From: Thermoplasmata archaeon
Lineage (GTDB): Archaea > Thermoplasmatota > Thermoplasmata > Lutacidiplasmatales > UBA184
Assembly (NCBI GenBank): GCA_030039525.1
Contig: JASHVI010000128.1
Coordinates: forward strand, 1-12,294
DNA length: 12,294 bases
Direction: 5' to 3'
The notes under the pieces are model-generated. The model saw nothing but the letters and a program-made list of their open reading frames with translations, did not search any database and was not told where the DNA came from. Of this stretch, positions 6,176-12,294 are shown piece by piece; position 1 is the stretch's first letter; the number at the start of each line of letters is the position of its first letter. The position numbers and the translations under genes were made by a program.

Positions 6176-6180
6176 TCCGA

Positions 6181-9100
6181 ATGTCCCGTCTTTATTCGCG
6201 CGTCCGCCGCCATGCGCCGCCCGAGCGCCGGGGGATCACCACCGTCGTCGCCGTCGTCGTCCTCGCGATCGTGCTCGCGATGGTCGGGGTCACCAGCTAC
6301 GCCCTCCTCGGCGGCTTCTCCTCGAAGGGTCCGAAGACGACCTGCTCGCCCCCGACCGCCCCCTCCTGCGGCGTCTACGAGAACCTGCACGACATCTCCC
6401 TCCTCCTGCCGTTCCAGTCGGTCCAGCAGAACGCCTCGGTCCCCTTCGTCGCCTCGCTCCCGTCGGGGGAGACGACGAGCCAGTACACCTTCAACTACGG
6501 GGACGGGACCGCCCCGAACGTCACCTCGACGACGATCACGCACCACGCCTACGCCACCCCCGGCGACTACATCGTCAGCATCACGGCGAGCGTCGGGGGG
6601 CAGACCCACGACAACTACCACAACCTGGTCCCGGTCCTCGTGACCCCCTCGTCGACGAGCACCGGCCAGGGGACGGCCCCGAGCGTCGAGGGAGAGATCC
6701 TCGGGAACGCGACGACGCAGGGCGTCGCGGCGACGGCGGTGGTGGCGATCAACCAGTTCGTCGAGGTCTCCGGCTCCTACTCCTCCGCCCCGACCGACCC
6801 GCAGTTCAATCCGGTCGCCCCGAAGATCGTCGCCTCGAACGGCGGCGTCCTCTCGAGCGTCACGGACACCAACACGAGCGCCCAGGCCGATGTCACCTAC
6901 AGTAGCGCCGGGATCTACCAGGTGACGTTCGTCGGCTCGGCGAGCGACGGGACCGTCGTCAGCTACTCGAACTACACCTGGACCGTCTTCGTGGAGGCGC
7001 CGGGGGTCCACGCGAGCCTCGGGCACTCCGCGGTCCACACCTCCCCGCACCCCGGCACGATCATCTCCTACGAGCTCGTCCCCGGCGGCGCCCTATCCGA
7101 GGACCCGGCGATCGACTACGAGACCGCCGGCTACGAGCCGATCCTCAACGTCTACCAGACCCTCATCAGCTACAACGGGACCGACACGGGTCCCGGCTGG
7201 GAGAACTACGTCCCGGTCCTCGCGACGTGCGTCCCCGGCAGCCCCCAGTGCGCGAAGATGTACGGCGGGGACACGCTGATCAATGGCAACAACTACACGT
7301 TCGTGATCCAGGGCAACGCCTCCTTCTACGACCCGGCGACGGGGAACTCCTGGGGCGTCTACCCGACCGACGTCCTGTTCAGCATCGCGCGGACGCTCGC
7401 CTTCTCGACGCTCCCCTGCGTCACGTGCAACAACGGCTGGATCCTCGCCCAGTCGCTCCTCGACCACGGGAACGGGACCTGGTCCGGGATCCACGGCTCC
7501 TACAACAACACCCCGCAGAACGTCTACAACGCGATCACGGTGAACGGGACCGACTGCCCCGCCTCCGCGATGACGACCGACCACGGCTGCGTCACATTCA
7601 ACGTCTTCGGCGACAACAAGCCCTGGCCGTACTTCCTCGAGCTGATCACCGACGGGCTCGGCGGCTCGATCGTCCCGTGCGGCTGGTTCAGCGCCCCCGC
7701 CCAGGGGGCGGGGATCCCGTACTGGACGCAGGGCAACGTCACCGGCTCCGGCGACCACCCGTGCCCGATGCCGGGGACCGACGGCTACGGGCTCACGCCG
7801 GCCGACACGCCGATCCTCGGCTGGGACCACTGGGAGGAGGCCGGCTCCGGGTACTTCGGGACCTACCTGGGCCACGTCCAGTTCAACATGGTCGGCTCCG
7901 GCCCCTACTACATGCAGGACTACCAGATCGCGGCGGCCTACACGCTGAAGGCGAACCCCGCCTACGGCCAGAACCCGTACTGCACCTGGACCGGCTGCCA
8001 GCCCGCGAAGGGCTCCTACGCCAGCACCGTCGAGGTCACCTGGGAGACGCAGGCGACCCCGGGGGAGCTCGAGTACCAGGCGGGCGTCGCCGACTTCGCG
8101 ACGATCCCCTCCACCGACATCTCCCTCCTCCTCCAGCTGATCTCGGAGGGGAAGGTCCGGGCCGAGACCGGTCCGACGCTCTCGATCGGCTTCAGGCCCT
8201 TCAACCTCGACTACAACCTCCAGGGGGCCCAGCGCTTCGCCTCGGGCCCCGTGACGATCCCGCAGGATTTCTTCAGCTACGTCGGGATGCGGGCCTTCTT
8301 CTCCTACGTCTACCCGTACCAGACGGTGCAGACCACGTACAACACCGTCCACGGGATCGAGTTAGGATTCCTCTCCGGGGGCGCGATCCCGCAGTTCATG
8401 GCGAACTACTACCCGACGAACATCGCGTGGCCCAGCCAGAACCCCTGCTCGAGCGCCACCGATCCGGCCTGCCCCACGTACTGGTGGACGCAGATGCAGG
8501 ACCCGTCGAGCCCGTACTACGACCCGGAGTCCCTCGCCTGCACCTCCGCGAACCCCTGCGAGTTCCCCCTCTTCGGGCAGACCGGGGACCCGGCCGGTGA
8601 CGCGGTGAACGCGCTGTACGCGACCGAGCTCGCGCAGTTCTCCAACGGCGGGATCAAGGCCGACCCGATCGACGTGAACTTCCAGACGATCGTCGCGAAC
8701 TCGCTCTACTCGGGTCCCGGACAGAACCCGATGCCGTTCTACAGCCTCGGCTGGGCCCCGGACTATCCGGACCCGACCGACTACGTGAACCCGCTGTACA
8801 ACAACAACGCGACGTACACCAACAGCGACTCGGTCGAGCAGCAGCTCCTGACCCCGACCTTCGGCAGCCCGACCGCGGGATGCCAGGGCTTCGGCAGCAC
8901 GAAGGACCTCGCCAACTGGGCGCTCGACAACGCCTCCGAGCAGTACTACGCGGCGAACCCGGTCAACAACAGCTGCCAGGGCTTCGCCTACGAGGACATG
9001 GAGCAGGTCCTCGGGGAGGCGGCCTTCGACACGAACCTGACGCAGCGGGTCCTCCTGTACGACCTCGCGGAGGAGATCGCCTTCCACCTCTACCTGTACG

Positions 9101-9249
9101 TCTACACCGGCCAGTCGAACCAGCTGATCGACGCGGCGGCCTGGGTGAACCCGGCGAGCTTCAACACGAACGTGACGATCGGGGGCGGCGGCGACACGCC
9201 GTTCTTCGAGCTCACGGGCAACGGCGTGCAGTACGCGGGGTCGACCTAG
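6181..9249 (+). CDS. PKD-fused family 5 solute-binding protein, pilin-like N-terminus
   Basis: This is a 1022-residue exported protein that probably captures peptides or related solutes for an ABC transporter outside the membrane. Residues 1-45 form a class III (type IV pilin-like) signal: basic residues ending ERRG18, then hydrophobic ITTVVAVVVLAIVLAMVG. A PibD/FlaK-type peptidase would cut after Gly18 and leave the helix as anchor; an uncleaved anchor is the alternative. Residues 77-155 are a PKD domain (FNYGDGT, HHAYATPGDYIVSITA), followed by a Ser/Thr linker and a second Ig/PKD-like module (168-272). From about 292 the SBP_bac_5 fold begins: YEPILNVYQTLISYNG, VYPTDVLFSIARTL, GSGPYYMQDYQIAAAYTL and the hallmark SLGWAPDYPDPTDYV near 855. 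The binding region is about 730 residues, larger than the usual 500 or so, with inserted loops. All 18 cysteines form nine local pairs, suggesting disulfides. No permease or ATPase genes are adjacent. The substrate is unknown. Confidence 0.88.
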   Translation: MSRLYSRVRRHAPPERRGITTVVAVVVLAIVLAMVGVTSYALLGGFSSKGPKTTCSPPTAPSCGVYENLHDISLLLPFQSVQQNASVPFVASLPSGETTSQYTFNYGDGTAPNVTSTTITHHAYATPGDYIVSITASVGGQTHDNYHNLVPVLVTPSSTSTGQGTAPSVEGEILGNATTQGVAATAVVAINQFVEVSGSYSSAPTDPQFNPVAPKIVASNGGVLSSVTDTNTSAQADVTYSSAGIYQVTFVGSASDGTVVSYSNYTWTVFVEAPGVHASLGHSAVHTSPHPGTIISYELVPGGALSEDPAIDYETAGYEPILNVYQTLISYNGTDTGPGWENYVPVLATCVPGSPQCAKMYGGDTLINGNNYTFVIQGNASFYDPATGNSWGVYPTDVLFSIARTLAFSTLPCVTCNNGWILAQSLLDHGNGTWSGIHGSYNNTPQNVYNAITVNGTDCPASAMTTDHGCVTFNVFGDNKPWPYFLELITDGLGGSIVPCGWFSAPAQGAGIPYWTQGNVTGSGDHPCPMPGTDGYGLTPADTPILGWDHWEEAGSGYFGTYLGHVQFNMVGSGPYYMQDYQIAAAYTLKANPAYGQNPYCTWTGCQPAKGSYASTVEVTWETQATPGELEYQAGVADFATIPSTDISLLLQLISEGKVRAETGPTLSIGFRPFNLDYNLQGAQRFASGPVTIPQDFFSYVGMRAFFSYVYPYQTVQTTYNTVHGIELGFLSGGAIPQFMANYYPTNIAWPSQNPCSSATDPACPTYWWTQMQDPSSPYYDPESLACTSANPCEFPLFGQTGDPAGDAVNALYATELAQFSNGGIKADPIDVNFQTIVANSLYSGPGQNPMPFYSLGWAPDYPDPTDYVNPLYNNNATYTNSDSVEQQLLTPTFGSPTAGCQGFGSTKDLANWALDNASEQYYAANPVNNSCQGFAYEDMEQVLGEAAFDTNLTQRVLLYDLAEEIAFHLYLYVYTGQSNQLIDAAAWVNPASFNTNVTIGGGGDTPFFELTGNGVQYAGST

Positions 9250-9297
9250 CGGGCGTCGCTGGGACCGCGGCCCCCCGGCCGGCGGTGGCGCCGACGG

Positions 9298-9313
9298 GCC
9301 CCGCGCGCGGGGC
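9298..9313. repeat. 16-bp palindrome between convergent genes
   Basis: GCCCCGCGCGCGGGGC is perfectly self-complementary and sits in the 72-nt gap between the two convergent surface-protein genes, 8 nt past the kelch-gene stop. It could protect both 3' ends or block read-through. It lacks the T-tract of a typical archaeal terminator, and a run of GC in GC-rich DNA can be palindromic by chance. Confidence 0.4.
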
Positions 9314-9321
9314 GTAGGACG

Positions 9322-12294
9322 CTACGGCGACGGCTCCGGATCGTCGGCGGCGGGGTCGAAGAACTCCCGCCGGTCCTCGGCGGGGCCCTGGTTCTCCGGC
9401 GGGGCCCGGCCCCGCCGCCGGTAGCCGACGGCGAGGAGCGCGGCGGCCGCGATCGCCACGACCCCGGCCCCGATGGCGAGGGCGCCGGACCGGCCCCCGC
9501 CGAACGGCCCGGCCGGGGCGCAGGCGCTGAGCGAGACGTTCAGCGAGGAGGCGTTGGTCCCGCCCGATCCGTCCGTGACCGTCGCGGAGACCCGATAGGT
9601 CCCGGCGGAGGAGAGCGGCAGCTCGGCGACCGGGCCGGAGACGGTCGTCCCGCCCGGCAGCGTCCAGAGGATGCCGAAGGGGGCCTCGCCGTCCGCGGGG
9701 ACCGCCGTGAGCTCGGCCGTCGCCGGCCCGCACGCGGCGGTCAGGTTCGCGAAGAGGTCGAGGGAGACCGGCGCGACGATCAGGGCGAGGCCGGTCGCGG
9801 AGGTGATCCCGCCGATCGCGTCGTGCACCGCCACGCTCGCCTCGATCGCGCCGAGCGCCGTCGGCGCGCACTCCAGGTCGGCCCCCTCCGGCGTGCAGTG
9901 CGACACCGGGCTCCAGTCGTAGACGTATCCGCTGGACCCGGCGTAGCCGCCGGAGGCGAGCGCGTGGAAGGTGACGTTCCGTCCGAGGTCGACCCGGCCG
10001 TCGGCCGGCGTCACCTCGACTATCGCGGTGAGGGCGTGGCCGGTCGGGACGACGGTCAGCGTCGCGGCGTCGACGACCGAGACCCCGAGGGAGTCGTTGA
10101 CCCAGAGCGTGACCGAGTAGTTCCCGGGGGTGCCGACGGAGGTCGTGAACGAGGCCTGGTCGGGCTCCGAGAGGGAGGGGATCGAGGGGCCGCTGAGGAC
10201 CCAGGAGTCGATCGCCGGGGGGTCCCCTCCGCTGACGTTCGCGGTGAAGGTCACGGGGGTGAGGGCGGGCACCGAGCCGGCGCTCGCCACGATCCGGGCG
10301 GTGAGCTCGGGATAGATCGTCAGCGAGGCGGAGGCGTTCTGGCGGGTGCCCGTCCCGTCGGTCAGCGCGACGCCGACGCGGAACGCCCCCTGGTCCGCCG
10401 CCTCCAGGGTGCACTCGATCTGCGCGACGTCGGCCGGGGCGCAGCCCGCGGGGAGCCCGCTCCAGGCGTACGCGTAGGAGCCGTCCCCGCCGGAGGCCGA
10501 GGCGTTGAGCCAGATCGGGAGGCCCCCCTCGGAGACGGAGGCCGAGGGCTCGAGGGAGAGGGCGAGCCGGGGATGCACGGTGAGACGGGCCGGTCCGGCG
10601 CGGTACTCGTCCAGCACCGAATCGACCACCGAGACGTTGACGGAGAAGTTCCCGGCGACCTCGGGGACGCAGGCGAAGGCGCTCGCGTTCGTCGACGGGC
10701 AGCCGAAGGGGAGGCCGGTGAAGAGGAAGCTCCTCGGGCCGGAGGCGCCTCCGGAGGTCGTGGTGTTGACGTAGACCTTGGCGCCGAGGTCGACGTCCGA
10801 CGGGGCGATCGAGAGCGAGGCCCCGAGCGGACGGTAGACGTAGATCGGGAGCGTCGACGACGAGGGGGAGTCGAGGCTGTCGTTCGCGTACACCGTCACG
10901 TTGTAGGCGCCCGGCGAGGTGGGCGTGCAGTTCCACTCCGGAAGGTCGACGGAGGAGCAGCCCGGCGGGAGCCCGACGTAGGTGTAGTTGTAGCTCCAGG
11001 TGCCGCCGTGGGTCGTCGTGTGGAACGTCAGGCCCTCCCCGAACGGCACCTCGGTCCGGTTCGCGTCGAGCACGCTCGAGACGTTTGCCCAGCCGTAGGT
11101 CCAGGTGTAGTCGTTGCGGCCGGAGGAGTGGGCGGTGTAGACCATCCACCCGCCGAAGATCACGTCGAGGCCGCTCGCGTTGTCGTAGTCGGAGGCCGCG
11201 GCCCACGGGCCGTTCGGGTTGTCGGGGTAGGTGAACGGCCCGTACGGGGAAACCCCGACCCAGTCCGTGACGTTGGTCCAGTTCTGGTGGACGAAGAGGA
11301 AGGTCTGGTTGCTCCCCTCGACGAAGATCGATCCGGCGAGGTCGGAGCCGCCGTACATCATGAGGGTCCCCTCCGGCCCGTCCGGCAGCAGGGAGGCGCC
11401 GCGGATCCCCTGCTCGGCGCCCCACGGGCTGCCGTCGGGGACGAACGCGGACCAGGAGGTGATGTTCGTCCAGGTGCCGTTCCGGAGGATCCAGGTGTCG
11501 TTGAGGAGCTGGTTCTGGCTCCCCTGGCCCCCGTAGAGGACGAGCTCCTGCTCCGCCGAGTCCCAGGCCATCGAAGCCTCGTCCCGGGCGGAGGGCTGAT
11601 CGCTCCCGAAGTGGGCGGTCTCGTTGGTCCACGTGCCGGCGTGGAAGACCCAGACCATCTCAATCGGCGTCGACGCGGAGCCGCTCGGCAGGCCGCCGAC
11701 GCCCCCGCCGACCATCACGAGGCTCTGGGTCGCCGGGTCGTAGGCGATCGTCGGGTCCCAGCAGAGCGGGAGGTGGTGCCCCGCGGTGGCGGTGATGTTC
11801 GTCCAGGTACCCCCGGAGAAGGTCCAGGTGTCGTTGAGGTAGTGCGGCGTCGTGCCGTGCGCGCCGTAGCCGTAGCCCCCGAAGAGCACGACCTTGCCGA
11901 GGGCGTCGTCGTACGCCATCGCCGGGAACAGGCGACCGGAGGGGGCGTCGACGATCGCCCCGGAAGAGCTCGTGCTGATGTTCGTCCAGGTGTCGTCCTG
12001 CCACTCCCAGGTATCGTTCGGGAACGGGCCGCTCCGGCCGGTCGACCCGCCGAAGAGGACCGAGTAGCCGTCCTCGGCGTCGTAGGCCATCGAGACGCCG
12101 TACCGCGCCGAGGGGCTCGGCGTGAGCGTCGGCGTCGCGTTGATCCAGATGGGCGGCGCGGGGGTCCCCCCGGGCGGCGGAGCCGCGACCGGGGAGGTAC
12201 CGGGAGTCCCCCGGCCGGGAGCGGGGGATCCGACGGCCGCCGCTCCCCGGCCGGCCGTCGCGGCCGGGAGCGGGCCCGCGGGGGCCCGAGCTCC
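9322..12294 (-). CDS. Kelch propeller plus Ig/PKD repeats, membrane-anchored (5' partial)
   Basis: This is a very large cell-surface protein of unknown ligand. The frame stays open from Met (12090, complement) to the window edge, adding 68 residues that end in a blade strand (PPIWINATPTLTPSPSARYG), so the true start is outside. Counting from Met 12090, residues 1-338 hold six kelch-type repeats of the form MAYD-x-VLFGG-NDTW-GTWTNIT, consistent with a six-bladed beta-propeller. Residues 338-857 hold six Ig/PKD-like modules, four of them with a close Cys pair (C378/C388, C464/C474, C550/C560, C732/C741) and the last with C787/C857. Residues 867-890 (GALAIGAGVVAIAAAALLAVGY) form one membrane helix followed by RRRGR and a 30-residue acidic tail, giving an outside propeller and inside tail. 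More than fifteen N-x-S/T sequons suggest heavy glycosylation. Adhesion or sugar binding are possible roles. It converges on the solute-binding gene. Confidence 0.85.
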   Translation of the reverse strand, partial: GARAPAGPLPAATAGRGAAAVGSPAPGRGTPGTSPVAAPPPGGTPAPPIWINATPTLTPSPSARYGVSMAYDAEDGYSVLFGGSTGRSGPFPNDTWEWQDDTWTNISTSSSGAIVDAPSGRLFPAMAYDDALGKVVLFGGYGYGAHGTTPHYLNDTWTFSGGTWTNITATAGHHLPLCWDPTIAYDPATQSLVMVGGGVGGLPSGSASTPIEMVWVFHAGTWTNETAHFGSDQPSARDEASMAWDSAEQELVLYGGQGSQNQLLNDTWILRNGTWTNITSWSAFVPDGSPWGAEQGIRGASLLPDGPEGTLMMYGGSDLAGSIFVEGSNQTFLFVHQNWTNVTDWVGVSPYGPFTYPDNPNGPWAAASDYDNASGLDVIFGGWMVYTAHSSGRNDYTWTYGWANVSSVLDANRTEVPFGEGLTFHTTTHGGTWSYNYTYVGLPPGCSSVDLPEWNCTPTSPGAYNVTVYANDSLDSPSSSTLPIYVYRPLGASLSIAPSDVDLGAKVYVNTTTSGGASGPRSFLFTGLPFGCPSTNASAFACVPEVAGNFSVNVSVVDSVLDEYRAGPARLTVHPRLALSLEPSASVSEGGLPIWLNASASGGDGSYAYAWSGLPAGCAPADVAQIECTLEAADQGAFRVGVALTDGTGTRQNASASLTIYPELTARIVASAGSVPALTPVTFTANVSGGDPPAIDSWVLSGPSIPSLSEPDQASFTTSVGTPGNYSVTLWVNDSLGVSVVDAATLTVVPTGHALTAIVEVTPADGRVDLGRNVTFHALASGGYAGSSGYVYDWSPVSHCTPEGADLECAPTALGAIEASVAVHDAIGGITSATGLALIVAPVSLDLFANLTAACGPATAELTAVPADGEAPFGILWTLPGGTTVSGPVAELPLSSAGTYRVSATVTDGSGGTNASSLNVSLSACAPAGPFGGGRSGALAIGAGVVAIAAAALLAVGYRRRGRAPPENQGPAEDRREFFDPAADDPEPSP

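Noticed and set aside
9250..9321. Intrinsic terminator between convergent genes
   Set aside because: A palindrome exists but there is no T-tract on either strand, so it is listed only as a repeat.
9212..11632. Open frame of 806 codons on the - strand in another frame of the kelch gene
   Set aside because: It is almost only Arg, Pro, Gly and Leu, while the alternative frame carries kelch repeats, Ig modules and a membrane helix.
12088..12090. ATG at 12090 (complement) as the true start of the kelch gene
   Set aside because: The frame stays open for 68 more codons that include a blade-like strand, and no signal peptide follows this ATG. The start must lie beyond the window.
1..12294. CRISPR array, insertion sequence, attachment site or rRNA
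   Set aside because: No spaced direct repeats, transposase, integrase or rRNA-like sequence was seen; the short DNA repeats found are kelch blade codons.

Overview
The window looks like a piece of a very GC-rich archaeal chromosome (about 70% G+C by eye). TATA-box-like elements sit upstream of two transcription units. A solute-binding protein carries an archaeal class III (type IV pilin-like) N-terminus, and a very large kelch plus PKD/Ig-like surface protein has a single C-terminal membrane anchor. These traits, together with the 'GLPxGC...C' Ig-like repeat style, suggest a high-GC member of Thermoplasmatota. That lineage assignment is inference; no rRNA or tRNA is present to test it.

Region 1 (1-4708, + strand) is an arginine biosynthesis operon: argJ (5' end cut off by the window), argB, argG and argH. 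It is packed with no gaps. argJ/argB overlap as ATGA, argB/argG as GTGA, and argG/argH overlap by up to 77 nt. Together they cover the acetyl-cycle step (ArgJ), phosphorylation of N-acetylglutamate (ArgB), and conversion of citrulline plus aspartate to arginine plus fumarate (ArgG, ArgH). argC, argD and argF are not visible.

Region 2 (4705-6180) holds a small zinc-finger protein on the - strand, whose stop codon interlocks with that of argH inside a shared CTAG. A 263-nt divergent control region follows. It has one central TATA-like element flanked by strong inverted repeats on both sides. After it, on the + strand, comes a gene for a protein with an N-terminal helical, HTH-like segment and C-terminal ACT domain(s), a plausible amino-acid-sensing regulator.

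Region 3 (6119-9249, + strand) has a clear TATA box, a 5'-UTR hairpin, a Shine-Dalgarno sequence and a 1022-residue family 5 (peptide/oligopeptide type) solute-binding protein. The protein has two PKD/Ig-like modules fused ahead of the binding domain and nine local cysteine pairs. No permease or ATPase genes are next to it.

Region 4 (9322-12294, - strand) is a convergent gene for a kelch propeller plus six Ig/PKD-like repeats plus a C-terminal transmembrane anchor. It runs open off the right edge of the window, so its N-terminus is missing. A 16-bp perfect palindrome lies in the short gap between the two surface-protein genes.

Nothing mobile, no CRISPR array and no RNA gene was found. The most unusual signals are the symmetric divergent control region, the disulfide-rich surface modules, the pilin-like anchored PKD-binding-protein fusion, and a four-residue insertion beside the self-cleavage site of ArgJ.
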